Source: Sphingobacteriales bacterium 16-39-50
GTDB taxonomy: Bacteria > Bacteroidota > Bacteroidia > Sphingobacteriales > Sphingobacteriaceae
DNA length: 64,000 nt
Reading direction: 5' to 3'
Assembly (NCBI GenBank): GCA_002257025.1
Contig: NCHA01000001.1
Coordinates: 496,001-560,000, forward strand
A program made the translations under genes and the position numbers. Positions 8,298 to 17,088 of the stretch are shown here, piece by piece. The notes beneath the pieces were generated by a model that did no database searches, was not told the DNA's origin, and saw only the letters and a program-made list of their open reading frames with translations. Every line of letters begins with the position of its first letter. Positions within the stretch are counted from its first letter, which is position 1.

Positions 8298-8630
8298 TTA
8301 ATATGGTTTACTTAGACTATCTGATAAAGGGCCTGAAATATTGCCTGTTCCTAACCAAACCAAATAATACGTCCAGCTTTTCCCATCCGAAGAACAGGCA
8401 ACAAGATATTCGCTACTTCCGTCATTTCTTTGCTTAATGTGAAATTCTCCACATCCCGACACTCTATTTCTCCCCATAATTATTGCGATGGGCGCTAATT
8501 GCGCGCCGGGTGGCTGCCATGATGTCTCATACTTATCTTCAGGATTTGTCGACTCGGATGTTCCGAAAAAAATCTGTTTAGCCGCATAAATTACAACTAT
8601 AACGATTAATAATTTAATCCATTTATTCAT
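8298..8630 (-). CDS. Hypothetical protein with N-terminal membrane anchor
   Basis: 110 residues, no family recognised. Residues 4-22 form one hydrophobic segment (LIKLLIVIVVIYAAKQIFF-like), then a Pro-rich linker and a compact soluble region with two cysteines (about 60 and 79) and the aromatic run SWTYYLVWLG. Probably a small anchored periplasmic protein. The next gene upstream on the same strand is another orphan 142 bp away; both lie in the accessory patch behind the tRNAs. Confidence 0.55.
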   Translation of the reverse strand: MNKWIKLLIVIVVIYAAKQIFFGTSESTNPEDKYETSWQPPGAQLAPIAIIMGRNRVSGCGEFHIKQRNDGSSEYLVACSSDGKSWTYYLVWLGTGNISGPLSDSLSKPY

Positions 8631-8772
8631 AGTTTACCGATTGTGTGTTATTGCGTAATAGCTTTTAGACAATTTAAATACTGTTGAAAATCCTGTGACA
8701 TTTTTTTTGTCAACTTCACATCGAAAATGTAAATCCGGTAATCAGTGATTTGAGTTTGTATTAATTTATTAT

Positions 8773-9135
8773 TTAATTCATCATTGATAGTAATGGATGC
8801 AGTGTATTTATATGAATTGCACCTCGAGTTGTATTAACACTAACTTTTACTTCAGCGGGGATTTCAATTTTTTCACCATTCGACAATAATAAAATAATGC
8901 TTTTGCCGTCTATTGTAGGGGTGTTACCTCCCGCCTCAAAAATCGCAAATGTTGTAGGAGGGTTGCTTTTTGAGAACATCTTAATAATCCTAAACGGTCT
9001 AAAAAAAATAGGAGAAGAATATGTGGGGTAATTCAGATCTGCAAACTTGTCTTTGTCTTTAGTTATTCCCTTGCAATCATCTTGGGCAATGACAAGCATT
9101 GGCAGTAACAATGTGAATATTATTAATTTTTTCAT
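8773..9135 (-). CDS. Hypothetical secreted protein
   Basis: 120 residues from the chosen ATG (MKKLIIFTLLLPMLVIAQ), which opens a clear signal peptide with likely cleavage after VIAQ; the frame also extends eight codons upstream. The mature part contains a single cysteine in DDCKG and a beta-rich C-terminal half (IILLLSNGEKIEIPAEVKV). No family recognised. The end, with LLSMMN, looks abrupt and may be a truncation. Function unknown. Confidence 0.55.
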   Translation of the reverse strand: MKKLIIFTLLLPMLVIAQDDCKGITKDKDKFADLNYPTYSSPIFFRPFRIIKMFSKSNPPTTFAIFEAGGNTPTIDGKSIILLLSNGEKIEIPAEVKVSVNTTRGAIHINTLHPLLSMMN

Positions 9136-9376
9136 ATTCAAATGGTAATTGTACAGCATTTATCAATATTTCTTTTTTGACCTATAACATTCTAAGTTAA
9201 TAAATCAGTTTAGTAATCTGGAGTACAAAAGCCCATTGTTTCCAAAAGGCTTTTGTTGTTTATTTATGTCGATTCAATTCATCCCATTTTTCCCCCATCC
9301 CGTCACATTTATTTTCAGCAGATTCCCAATCGGTCTAATATTGATCCATCATTCAAACCTGATCTTTAAATTAAAT

Positions 9377-10261
9377 ATGAAGCCCTATTTAGTCCTTCTG
9401 CTCTGCTGCCTTACTTATCACTCCTTCGGTCAAACCAAAACTAATTACCCGCCTTTCCTCAGCATAAAGGATGTTACCTTCAAAAGTGCCGGCATAACAC
9501 TGGAAGGTACCGTATATAAGCCCCGTCATCCGAAGGCCGCGCTGGTTCTGGTACATGGCTCCGGACAGGAGACAAGGATGCTCAAAATGGCTTCAATTTT
9601 AGCGGAAAAGGGCATTGCTGTATTAACTTATGATAAACGTGGTGTGGGAAAATCAGGTGGAATCTACGCCGGACCGGAAGTCGGTACCAATAATATTGAT
9701 TCGGCTAATCTCAACCTATTGGCTTTAGATGCTAGCGCGGCATCTAACACATTGCTGAGACATCTGCCCCGCAGAGATATGCCTTTGGGCTTAATGGGTT
9801 TTAGTCAGGCCGGCTGGATAATTCCTATTGCTGCTAAAATAAATCACAAAGTGAATTTTATGGTCGTGTTTAGCGGACCGCTTGTTAATACTCTTGAACA
9901 ACTGCGATTTCAGTTTTATACGAATGGAAATCCCGGATTCTGGGATACACATACCGAAAATGAGGCAAGGGAACATGTACGCAATGATCCTGACCGCTAT
10001 CAATTTGTAGCTACTGACCCGCAGGATGCCCTCAGCAAACTCTCCATCCCCGGACTTTGGATTTTTGGAGGGAAAGACATCCAAATTCCGGTAGGCTTAT
10101 CAATAGAAAAGCTCAATCTCCTCAAAGCCATAGGCAAACCCTATGAATACTGCCTATTTCCTGAGCTAACACATAATACCGCCTCCTCTAAATCACCTGA
10201 AACGATTAATAATGCTATTCAGTGGATTCAAACCATTGCTGAACGTATGAAAAAGAAATAA
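9377..10261 (+). CDS. Secreted alpha/beta-hydrolase
   Basis: 294 residues from the ATG at 9377, chosen because it starts a standard signal peptide ending LTYHSFGQ; an upstream TTG extension of 47 codons is unlikely. The fold shows the oxyanion-loop region LVLVHGSGQETR, nucleophile elbow GFSQAG, the acid in IFGGKDIQIP and the catalytic histidine in LTHNT. This is the dienelactone hydrolase / serine peptidase-like type of periplasmic esterase. Substrate unknown. It has no operon partner. Confidence 0.85.
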   Translation: MKPYLVLLLCCLTYHSFGQTKTNYPPFLSIKDVTFKSAGITLEGTVYKPRHPKAALVLVHGSGQETRMLKMASILAEKGIAVLTYDKRGVGKSGGIYAGPEVGTNNIDSANLNLLALDASAASNTLLRHLPRRDMPLGLMGFSQAGWIIPIAAKINHKVNFMVVFSGPLVNTLEQLRFQFYTNGNPGFWDTHTENEAREHVRNDPDRYQFVATDPQDALSKLSIPGLWIFGGKDIQIPVGLSIEKLNLLKAIGKPYEYCLFPELTHNTASSKSPETINNAIQWIQTIAERMKKK

Positions 10262-10313
10262 TGAGCTTAAGCTTTTAAAAGGGAATGAGCCAATGATTTT
10301 GCTTTATTAAAGG

Positions 10314-10346
10314 TTTGAAAGTTTTAACCTGCATCCCTTATCTTTG
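10314..10346 (+). promoter_or_regulatory. Promoter that implies a leaderless mRNA
   Basis: TTTG at 10314-10317, a 21-bp spacer and TATCTTTG at 10339-10346 match the Bacteroidota consensus at normal spacing. The ATG at 10350 begins three bases after the -7 element, at or next to the expected transcription start, so the mRNA would have essentially no 5' leader. Confidence 0.65.
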
Positions 10347-10349
10347 TAT

Positions 10350-10577
10350 ATGGAAGAACCATTTGATATTTTTATAGGACTAACAACCTATTCCGTATTT
10401 CCGGAAGAGGATAATACGTTTACTATTTTCAAAGAAGGCAAAGAATATATCCACATTCAAAAGGATACAGAAGGCGTATGGTTAAAGCTAGATTATGAAA
10501 CTGACCTTCCTATTTTTGATGAGGATCCTGAGGTCAATGATATTGGTCGCGAGATAAATTTACACCTGGCCGGTTAG
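10350..10577 (+). CDS. Small acidic hypothetical protein
   Basis: 75 residues from ATG 10350 (MEEPFDIFIG). The TTG six bases earlier is part of the -7 promoter element and is not a start. The protein is acidic and soluble, with no signal or membrane segment, and is rich in Asp/Glu near its end (DEDPEVND). No family recognised. The strong promoter just ahead and a complete reading frame argue that it is expressed. Confidence 0.6.
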   Translation: MEEPFDIFIGLTTYSVFPEEDNTFTIFKEGKEYIHIQKDTEGVWLKLDYETDLPIFDEDPEVNDIGREINLHLAG

Positions 10578-10810
10578 TGTTGAGGAGTTTAAGGGAATAT
10601 CCCAAATAATTGTTGGCTTATTTACAATTGATACACTTTGGAAACTAGTTCAGGATTGAGAGAAATGAGAATATTGATAGTACAATTTAGCAGTCGGCAA
10701 GATTAGATATAAAAGGCTCCCTGATCCATGTCAGAATTCATTATAATGCAAATGATTGAATAAACGAACTAGATTTATCTCTTGCAATCATCCTTATCTA
10801 AACTCAGGGA

Positions 10811-11176
10811 TTAATTAATAGCACTCCTTAAAAACACCTCTGCGGGTATACCTAATTTTTGGTGCAATACACTCGCAATCCGGAGGGTAATTTCTCTTTT
10901 CCCATTTAATATTGCAGATACATAACTTTTAGAACCAATATATGGCTGTAAATCTTTGCTTTTAAGTCCTAATTCATCCATTTTTAATTTAACGGCCTCT
11001 AATGGATCAGGACTTGATATTGGAAAATGCACCTCCTCGTATTCATTAATTAGTAAACCCAAAAGTTCTGCCTCTTCGAAAAATGGGTCCCCAGGTGCGA
11101 CATCAAAAATTTCATCAAGCCGCTCAATAGCGCAGCTATAATCTTTTTCTGTCTTTAAAATATTCCATTGTTTCAT
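10811..11176 (-). CDS. higA: HigA-type antitoxin (XRE family)
   Basis: 121 residues. The N-terminal half is helical and acidic; the C-terminal half (about 60-118) is a helix-turn-helix of the HigA antitoxin group: MDELGLKSKDLQPYIG, then SYVSAILNGKREITLRIA and LGIPAEVFL. It should bind and neutralise the HigB toxin and repress the operon. It lies 10 bp after the toxin gene, in the toxin-first order typical of higBA. Confidence 0.88.
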   Translation of the reverse strand: MKQWNILKTEKDYSCAIERLDEIFDVAPGDPFFEEAELLGLLINEYEEVHFPISSPDPLEAVKLKMDELGLKSKDLQPYIGSKSYVSAILNGKREITLRIASVLHQKLGIPAEVFLRSAIN

Positions 11177-11186
11177 AATCCTGGTA

Positions 11187-11501
11187 TTAATTCTTGTAGC
11201 TTATTGTTGCAGGGTCAATTTTATCATACTCTCTGTGTGAACCAAACCAAATAATAAAGATTTGCTTGGTATGAAAGTTTATCTTAACAAGCAACCTGAA
11301 ATCATTACCTTTTATATTAAATATTATTCGATTATTAGCGATAATGCTCGCCGATTTATAAACTTCTTTGAGTTCATTAAGGCTCTTAAACTCATGCTGC
11401 TTTATTTCTGAATACCATAGTTCAATGGCTTTTTTAGCTTCAGGATGCCTCAAATAATAGGCTATCAGTGTTGAACGCTTTATTATTCTAAAATAACTCA
11501 T
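11187..11501 (-). CDS. higB: HigB-type toxin, ribosome-dependent mRNA interferase
   Basis: 104 residues from ATG 11501 (MSYFRIIKRSTL). A GTG at 11528 would extend the frame, but it lies upstream of the promoter element, so it is rejected. Family landmarks are present: HPEAKKAIELWYSEIK near the start, SASIIANNRIIFNIKGNDFRLL in the middle and the C-terminal FIIWFGSHREYDKID. HigB cleaves mRNA on the ribosome. The pair is complete and probably active. Confidence 0.9.
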   Translation of the reverse strand: MSYFRIIKRSTLIAYYLRHPEAKKAIELWYSEIKQHEFKSLNELKEVYKSASIIANNRIIFNIKGNDFRLLVKINFHTKQIFIIWFGSHREYDKIDPATISYKN

Positions 11502-11507
11502 GCTCTG

Positions 11508-11543
11508 CAAAGATAAACAATAGTTCACAAATTGTAAACAATA
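11508..11543 (-). promoter_or_regulatory. higBA promoter and candidate HigA operator
   Basis: On the minus strand TATCTTTG (11508-11515) lies six bases before the higB ATG. The 9-mer TAAACAATA occurs twice as a direct repeat (plus-strand 11514-11522 and 11535-11543), start to start 21 bp, two helical turns. One copy abuts the -7 element, as expected for an autorepressor site. The operator role is inferred. Confidence 0.5.
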
Positions 11544-11678
11544 AAATCATAGCATTAAAATAATAATCCGACTGATTACTCAGAATTTAAACAGTAATGT
11601 AGACACTGCACCATAGTCATACCATAGCCTTTTCAAAATTGAGTTTCAGGTATTTGCTGTATTTACACAAAGTATTTT

Positions 11679-12704
11679 TTATTTTAACCTAAGCGATGAT
11701 TCCCTGACAATCAACAAAGGTTCAAGAACAATCTTATCAGGTTCTCCATCATAAGGATTTGCCTTATTACTCATAGCAAAGAGTAATCGGGCAGCCACCT
11801 CTCCCATCTCGACTGTCTTTTGGTTTATTGTAGTTAAACTTGGGGAAATATGCTCGCTAAATCCTTCGTTCGAAAAGCCTACTACCCCCACATCCTCAGG
11901 AATCCGGTATTTTTGAGCTTTTAATGCTTTTATTGCTCCCAGAGCCGTAAAATCTTCAACGGCAACGACGGCATCCGGAACTATTTGAAGCTGCAATAGC
12001 TTTTCCATACATTCTGTTCCGGATTTTATGGTGTTTTTACCATAAATGATCAGTTCTTCTTCAATGGGGATATTATACTTTCTCAAAGCGTCCAAATATC
12101 CGCGCAAGCGCTCATTAAAAATTGGAATATGCTTTAAGCCTGAGATGTAGGCAATCCGTTTATATCCGTTTTGAATAAGATGCTCAGTCGCAATAAAACC
12201 GCCTTTGTAATTATCTATCGTTACTGTCGGCACAGGAATATTTTCGTTGACTGTATCAAATAAAACCAGCGGAATATTGCGTTTCTTAATTTCAAGGTAG
12301 TGCTGATAGTTTATGGTCTGCTTACCCATAGTAGCAATGATACCATCTACGCTCGACTGAATAAACGTATCAATACCTTTGATCTCATTTTCAGGCAGCT
12401 CATGCGACTGATATAATAAAATGCTATAGCCATTCTGATTAATGATATTTTCCATGCCGAACACAATGGAACCAAAAAAGCTCTTATCTGCACTTGGAAT
12501 GATGACACCTATAATTTTAGTCTGACCCGATTGCAGGGATGAAGCAATTTTATTCGGCCTGTAATTTAATCTTGCAACCGCTTCATTAACCCGTTGTTTA
12601 GTCGTGGCACTGATACCGGGATGCCCGCTCAGGGCTTTTGAAACACCCGAAATCGTCAGGTTCAATTCTTCTGCAATATCCCTAAGCGTCGTTCTTTTTG
12701 CCAT
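11679..12704 (-). CDS. LacI family transcriptional regulator
   Basis: 341 residues: N-terminal helix-turn-helix and hinge (TTLRDIAEELNLTISGVSKALSGHPGISA-type, about 5-55) and a periplasmic-binding-protein-like effector domain (IIGVIIPSADKSFFG through VGFSNEGFSEHISPSLTTI). It is divergent from the GH88 gene and is the obvious local regulator: a perfect palindrome lies between the two. It should repress the seven-gene sugar locus until a sugar or sugar-acid ligand binds. The ligand is unknown. Confidence 0.92.
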   Translation of the reverse strand: MAKRTTLRDIAEELNLTISGVSKALSGHPGISATTKQRVNEAVARLNYRPNKIASSLQSGQTKIIGVIIPSADKSFFGSIVFGMENIINQNGYSILLYQSHELPENEIKGIDTFIQSSVDGIIATMGKQTINYQHYLEIKKRNIPLVLFDTVNENIPVPTVTIDNYKGGFIATEHLIQNGYKRIAYISGLKHIPIFNERLRGYLDALRKYNIPIEEELIIYGKNTIKSGTECMEKLLQLQIVPDAVVAVEDFTALGAIKALKAQKYRIPEDVGVVGFSNEGFSEHISPSLTTINQKTVEMGEVAARLLFAMSNKANPYDGEPDKIVLEPLLIVRESSLRLK

Positions 12705-12758
12705 TCTTTTTAAAATGCATTAAATTGATTTGAATATTGAAAATTAAAAATATACATT

Positions 12759-12776
12759 TATTCAAACGTTTGAATA
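12759..12776. promoter_or_regulatory. LacI-type operator between the regulator and the GH88 operon
   Basis: The perfect 18-bp palindrome TATTCAAACGTTTGAATA has the central CG step characteristic of LacI-family operators. It lies 55 bp upstream of the regulator start and 64 bp upstream of the GH88 start, so one site could control both directions. Confidence 0.75.
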
Positions 12777-12839
12777 GCTAACAAATCAAATCATTAACCC
12801 TATTTAGCATAATCGCTTTACAGGCGATAAAGATACCTT

Positions 12840-14222
12840 ATGATACGAATAAATAAAACCCTGAAGCCTTCTGACCTTCAAACTAAGCTAAAACAATTCT
12901 GGAAGCTCTCGGGCCAAAAGATCATGGATCTGGATAAGAACTATGATGTTTCAAAAGGCTCCCCTGTTTTTACTGTGAAAGGTAAATATAGTACCCGCGG
13001 CTGGACCGAATGGACCCAGGGCTTTCAGTTTGGTTCTGCCATTTTACAGTTTGATGCAACAGGGGATAGAGAATTTCTGGAGATCGGCCGTAAAAACACT
13101 ATAGCTGTGATGGCCCCGCATATCAGCCATATCGGTGTTCATGATCATGGTTTTAATAATGTGAGTACCTATGGCAATCTTTTGCGCTTAATGAACGAGG
13201 GCAAAACAGAATATAATGAGTGGGAAAAAGAATTTTATCAATTAGCGCTTAAAATTTCTGGTGCGGTGCAGGCTAGTCGCTGGACAAACATCAAAAATGG
13301 CGGATTTATTCATTCCTTTAACGGACCGCATTCCTTATTCGTAGATACGATCCGCTCCTGCCGTGCCTTATTGGTGAGCCATCTTCTGGGTCATGTATTT
13401 CAGGCAGAAGGTGATGTGAAAGTTAATTTATTGGAACGGGCTATATTACATCTCAAAGCCACAGCAGATTATTCAGTTTTTTATGGTGAAGGCCGTGATA
13501 TGTATGATTTATGGGGCAGAGCGGCACATGAAAGTGTTTTCAATACCAAAGACGGGAATTTTCGCTGCCCGAACTCGCAGCAGGGTTATACAGGTTTCAG
13601 CACCTGGACACGAGGCTTAGCCTGGGCTATGTGTGGTTTTGCCGAAGAGCTTGAGTGCTTTGAAACGCTTTCGGATGCTGAGCTTGATCTGTTTGGCGGC
13701 CGAAAAGAAACAGAAGGCTTTATGCTCAAAGCAGCAAAAGCAACCTGCGATTTTTACATTGAACATACGCCATCTGATGGCATCCCCTATTGGGATACCG
13801 GTGCGCCTGATCTTCATAAATTGGGTGATTATCTAAATCGTCCGGCCGAACCATATAATGATTTTGAGCCTGTGGATAGTTCCGCAGCCGCGATTGGAGC
13901 TCAGGGATTACTTCGTTTAGGTAAATATCTGATCAGCAAAGGCGATAAAGAATCGGGCGAGCGTTATTGGCAAGCAGGTTTAACAGTGATGAATACTTTA
14001 TTTGATGAACCTTACCTGAGCACAGGTTCTGATCATCAGGGTTTGATCTTACATTCTATTTATCATCGTCCGAATGGATGGGATCATGTTCCGCAAGGCA
14101 GCAAAATACCTAATGGTGAATCCAGTATGTGGGGAGATTATCATGCCCGCGAAGCTGCATTATATCTTCAGCGGGTAATAAATAATGAATCCTATTTATC
14201 ATTTTTTGGAGGTTTAAAATGA
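12840..14222 (+). CDS. Glycoside hydrolase family 88, unsaturated uronyl hydrolase
   Basis: 460 residues. GH88 enzymes remove the 4,5-unsaturated uronic acid that polysaccharide lyases leave at the non-reducing end, by hydration of the double bond. Typical stretches are RGWTEWTQGFQFG, HDHGFNN, GFSTWTRGLAWAMCGFAEE, DGIPYWDTGAP and DSSAAAIGAQGLLRLG near residue 345, whose Asp is a likely catalytic or binding residue, and ESSMWGDYHAREA near the end. No signal peptide, so it acts in the cytoplasm on imported unsaturated oligosaccharides. First gene of the LacI-controlled run; its TGA overlaps the next ATG (ATGA). Confidence 0.9.
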   Translation: MIRINKTLKPSDLQTKLKQFWKLSGQKIMDLDKNYDVSKGSPVFTVKGKYSTRGWTEWTQGFQFGSAILQFDATGDREFLEIGRKNTIAVMAPHISHIGVHDHGFNNVSTYGNLLRLMNEGKTEYNEWEKEFYQLALKISGAVQASRWTNIKNGGFIHSFNGPHSLFVDTIRSCRALLVSHLLGHVFQAEGDVKVNLLERAILHLKATADYSVFYGEGRDMYDLWGRAAHESVFNTKDGNFRCPNSQQGYTGFSTWTRGLAWAMCGFAEELECFETLSDAELDLFGGRKETEGFMLKAAKATCDFYIEHTPSDGIPYWDTGAPDLHKLGDYLNRPAEPYNDFEPVDSSAAAIGAQGLLRLGKYLISKGDKESGERYWQAGLTVMNTLFDEPYLSTGSDHQGLILHSIYHRPNGWDHVPQGSKIPNGESSMWGDYHAREAALYLQRVINNESYLSFFGGLK

Positions 14223-15052
14223 AGCCGGAACAATTGATGGATCTTTCGCGATTATGTGTTCATACAATAACCACTAAACCCTGGACTATTGAACAGGCTG
14301 CAAAGAACTTTTCAGAGGCAGGAATTGGAGGAATTACGGTCTGGCGGGATGCCCTGAATGGAAGGGATATCAAACAAACTGGGCAAATGCTTCGGGATTA
14401 TAATCTGGATATCGTCTCACTTTGCCGGGGAGGCTTCTTTCCGCATAATTCAGTTGCAGGCCGGCAGGAAGCCATCGATGATAATCGTAAAGCAATTGAT
14501 GAAGCTGAGGCATTAGGAGCACCTTTGATCGTTTTAGTCTGCGGTGCGGTACCCGGACAGCCTTTAACTGAATCGCGTAAGCAAATAAGGGACGGAATTG
14601 CGGCTGTTTTACCCTATGCTGAAGCTGCAGGAGTAAAATTAGCCATTGAACCCCTCCACCCGATGTATGCAGATAGCCGCTCAGCGATTAATACCCTCGC
14701 ACAGGCTAATGATATGGCTGAAGAACTGAACTCTCCCTGGCTTGGAATTGCAGTGGATGTGTACCATTTATGGTGGGATCCAAATCTGGAACAGGAAATT
14801 AAACGCTGCGGTCAAAAGGGTAATCTTTCAGCTTTTCATATCTGCGACTGGAAAAGCCCCAGCCTGGATATGCTTAACGACCGGGGCTTAATGGGCGAAG
14901 GATGCATCAATATTAAAGAAATACGGGGATGGGTTGAAGAAAGCGGTTTCAATGGGTTTATTGAGGTAGAGATCTTCTCTAACTTATATTGGAATGAGGA
15001 TCAATCCGTATTCCTGAAAAAAATTACCGAAGCATATTTAAAAAATTCTTAA
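14219..15052 (+). CDS. Sugar phosphate isomerase/epimerase-like TIM-barrel protein
   Basis: 277 residues of the xylose-isomerase-like / AP-endonuclease-2 TIM-barrel superfamily. Probable metal ligands are Glu in KLAIEPLHPMY, Asp-His in GIAVDVYHLWWD, His in AFHICDW and Glu in FIEVEIFS near the C terminus. Such enzymes interconvert keto- and aldo-sugars or act as lyases on 3-keto sugars. It is translationally coupled to GH88 (4-bp overlap) and followed after 12 bp by an oxidoreductase, so it probably handles the released sugar acid. Exact reaction unknown. Confidence 0.85.
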   Translation: MKPEQLMDLSRLCVHTITTKPWTIEQAAKNFSEAGIGGITVWRDALNGRDIKQTGQMLRDYNLDIVSLCRGGFFPHNSVAGRQEAIDDNRKAIDEAEALGAPLIVLVCGAVPGQPLTESRKQIRDGIAAVLPYAEAAGVKLAIEPLHPMYADSRSAINTLAQANDMAEELNSPWLGIAVDVYHLWWDPNLEQEIKRCGQKGNLSAFHICDWKSPSLDMLNDRGLMGEGCINIKEIRGWVEESGFNGFIEVEIFSNLYWNEDQSVFLKKITEAYLKNS

Positions 15053-15064
15053 GAACACAACATA

Positions 15065-16210
15065 ATGAAAGTACATAACATAGGAATCATCATGAATGGC
15101 GTCACCGGACGCATGGGCACCAATCAGCACTTATTAAGGTCGATAGCAGAAATAATTAAGCAGGGTGGTATAAAGGTTAGTTCTGGCGAAATCATCATGC
15201 CTGATCCGATCCTGGTGGGCCGTGATATTCATAAATTAGAAAAGTTAAGTCAGCTTTCGGGGGTTAAAAAAATGACTACGAATGTGGATGAAGCCCTGGC
15301 CGACCCGCATAATATCATCTATTTTGACTCCCAAACCACTGGCAGAAGAGCAGAAGGTGTAAGAAAAGCAGTAAAGGCAGGCAAGCATGTTTATTGCGAA
15401 AAGCCGATAGCCATTGATACCAAAACTGCACTTGAATTATACGAACTCTGCAAGGCTGCAGGATTAAAAAACGGGGTTGTTCAGGATAAGCTATGGCTAC
15501 CAGGTATTATGAAGCTGAAAAGACTGATTCAAAACGGCTTTTTTGGCGAGATCCTATCTGTTCGTGGCGAATTTGGTTACTGGGTTTTTGAGGGTCATTC
15601 CATCCCTGCTCAAAGGCCTTCATGGAATTATCGCAAGGAAGACGATGGTGGAATCATTGTAGATATGTTATGTCACTGGCGCTACGTGCTCGATCATGTT
15701 TTTGGAAAGGTAAAAGCGGTATCCTGCCTGGGTGCTACCCATATCCCGGAGCGTATAGATGAACAAGGCAAAGCTTATAAATGTACTGCAGATGATGCTG
15801 CTTATGCCACTTTTGAATTAGAAGGAGGCGTTATTGCACATTTTAATTCATCCTGGGCGGTTCGTGTTCGCCGTGATGATTTATTAACCCTGCAGGTCGA
15901 CGGAACAAAAGGCTCGGCAGTTGCAGGTTTACGGGAATGCTATACACAGCATTACGGAAACACACCTAAACCGGTGTGGAATCCGGATATCGAACAGCCT
16001 ATTAAATTTTTTGAGGGCTGGTCTAAAGTCCCAGAGCAGGAAGTTTTCGAAAATGCATTCAAAGTACAATGGGAACTGTTCTTAAGGCATGTTGTAAAAG
16101 ATGAACCTTTTCCATGGGATTTACGGGAAGGTGCTAAAGGAGTGCAATTAGCAGAAAAAGGTATTGAAAGCTGGGAGAAGAGGTGTTGGTTGGATGTACC
16201 GGAGCTTTAA
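15065..16210 (+). CDS. Gfo/Idh/MocA family oxidoreductase
   Basis: 381 residues. The N-terminal Rossmann fold begins GIIMNGVTGRMG, a variant of the usual GxGxxG pattern. The family motif EKP is in VYCEKPIAID near residue 110, and the central DMLCHWRYVLDHVFG segment carries the Asp/His pair usual for the active site. It oxidises or reduces a sugar with NAD(P). It has no secretion signal, unlike many Bacteroidota members, fitting a cytoplasmic pathway with its neighbours. 12 bp after the TIM-barrel gene. Confidence 0.88.
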   Translation: MKVHNIGIIMNGVTGRMGTNQHLLRSIAEIIKQGGIKVSSGEIIMPDPILVGRDIHKLEKLSQLSGVKKMTTNVDEALADPHNIIYFDSQTTGRRAEGVRKAVKAGKHVYCEKPIAIDTKTALELYELCKAAGLKNGVVQDKLWLPGIMKLKRLIQNGFFGEILSVRGEFGYWVFEGHSIPAQRPSWNYRKEDDGGIIVDMLCHWRYVLDHVFGKVKAVSCLGATHIPERIDEQGKAYKCTADDAAYATFELEGGVIAHFNSSWAVRVRRDDLLTLQVDGTKGSAVAGLRECYTQHYGNTPKPVWNPDIEQPIKFFEGWSKVPEQEVFENAFKVQWELFLRHVVKDEPFPWDLREGAKGVQLAEKGIESWEKRCWLDVPEL

Positions 16211-16213
16211 GTG

Positions 16214-16255
16214 GAAAGCTAAAAGCTGAAAGTTAAAAGCAGAAAGCCAAAAGAA
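16214..16255 (+). repeat. Degenerate tandem AAAGCT-type repeat
   Basis: The spacer contains five imperfect 8-9 bp repeats of the form GAAAGCTAAAAGC. Low-complexity intergenic DNA with no evident function. Confidence 0.4.
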
Positions 16256-16286
16256 TACATAAATAGGATTTATTAGCCATAAAGGG

Positions 16287-17063
16287 ATGCAAAAAAAGAA
16301 AATAGCATTTATTACAGGGGGAACGCGTGGGATTGGTTTTGGGATTGCGCTGGAATTGGCGAAGGCTGGTTTTGACCTTGCCATCAATGGTGTCCGTGCT
16401 GAGGAGGTAGTACAAGAGGTGATTCGGGAACTTGAAACACATGGCGGACGAGTAATTTATTGTCGTGGTGATATCGCTTCGAAAGAAGACAGGAATGCAA
16501 TGATTGAAAAAATCAAGGCTCATTATGGATGTCTGAACGTTTTGGTCAATAATGCAGGCGTAGCACCAAAAGAACGCAAGGATATTCTGGAAGCATCAGA
16601 AGAAAGCTTTGAGTATCTGCTCTCAACCAATCTTCAGGGACCTTATTTTCTGACCCAGGCGGCAGCAAACTGGATGATCGCTCAACAAGGGGAAGATAAA
16701 AATTTCAAAGCCTGTATAATCAATGTTTCATCGATTTCAGCAACAGTAGCTTCGGTTAACCGTGGAGAATATTGCATTGCTAAAGCGGGTTTAAGTATGG
16801 CAACACAGCTTTTTGCTTCCCGGCTAGGTGAATTTAATATTCCGGTTTATGAAGTAAGGCCGGGTATAATCCATACCGACATGACAGCCGGTGTTACCGA
16901 AAAGTATGATAAATTAATTGCAGATGGCTTATGTGTTCAAAAGCGCTGGGGTGAAGCTTCTGATGTAGCTAAAGCAGTGCATGCATTGGCAACTGGTTAT
17001 TTCCCCTACTCCACCGGACAGGTAATTATGGTCGATGGTGGCTTAACCCTCTCCCGTTTATAA
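16287..17063 (+). CDS. Short-chain dehydrogenase/reductase
   Basis: 258 residues, classical SDR. Cofactor loop TGGTRGIGFG (about 9-18), NNAG at about 88-91, catalytic Ser in IINVSSISA and the Y-x3-K pair in EYCIAKAG, C-terminal PYSTGQVIMVDGG. Often labelled 3-oxoacyl-ACP reductase, but its place between a Gfo/Idh oxidoreductase and a sugar transporter argues for a sugar or sugar-acid substrate; KduD-like reduction of a keto-deoxy acid from the GH88 product is one possibility. Confidence 0.9.
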   Translation: MQKKKIAFITGGTRGIGFGIALELAKAGFDLAINGVRAEEVVQEVIRELETHGGRVIYCRGDIASKEDRNAMIEKIKAHYGCLNVLVNNAGVAPKERKDILEASEESFEYLLSTNLQGPYFLTQAAANWMIAQQGEDKNFKACIINVSSISATVASVNRGEYCIAKAGLSMATQLFASRLGEFNIPVYEVRPGIIHTDMTAGVTEKYDKLIADGLCVQKRWGEASDVAKAVHALATGYFPYSTGQVIMVDGGLTLSRL

Positions 17064-17088
17064 ATAGAAGATCAATAAAACATTGGAA

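Noticed and set aside
9236-9376. Longer N terminus for the alpha/beta hydrolase
   Set aside because: The extension begins at TTG, is hydrophobic and low quality, and hides the signal peptide that starts at ATG 9377.
7981-11600. Integrative island inserted at tRNA-Leu
   Set aside because: No integrase and no second copy of the tRNA 3' end (att site) was found downstream, despite the accessory genes.
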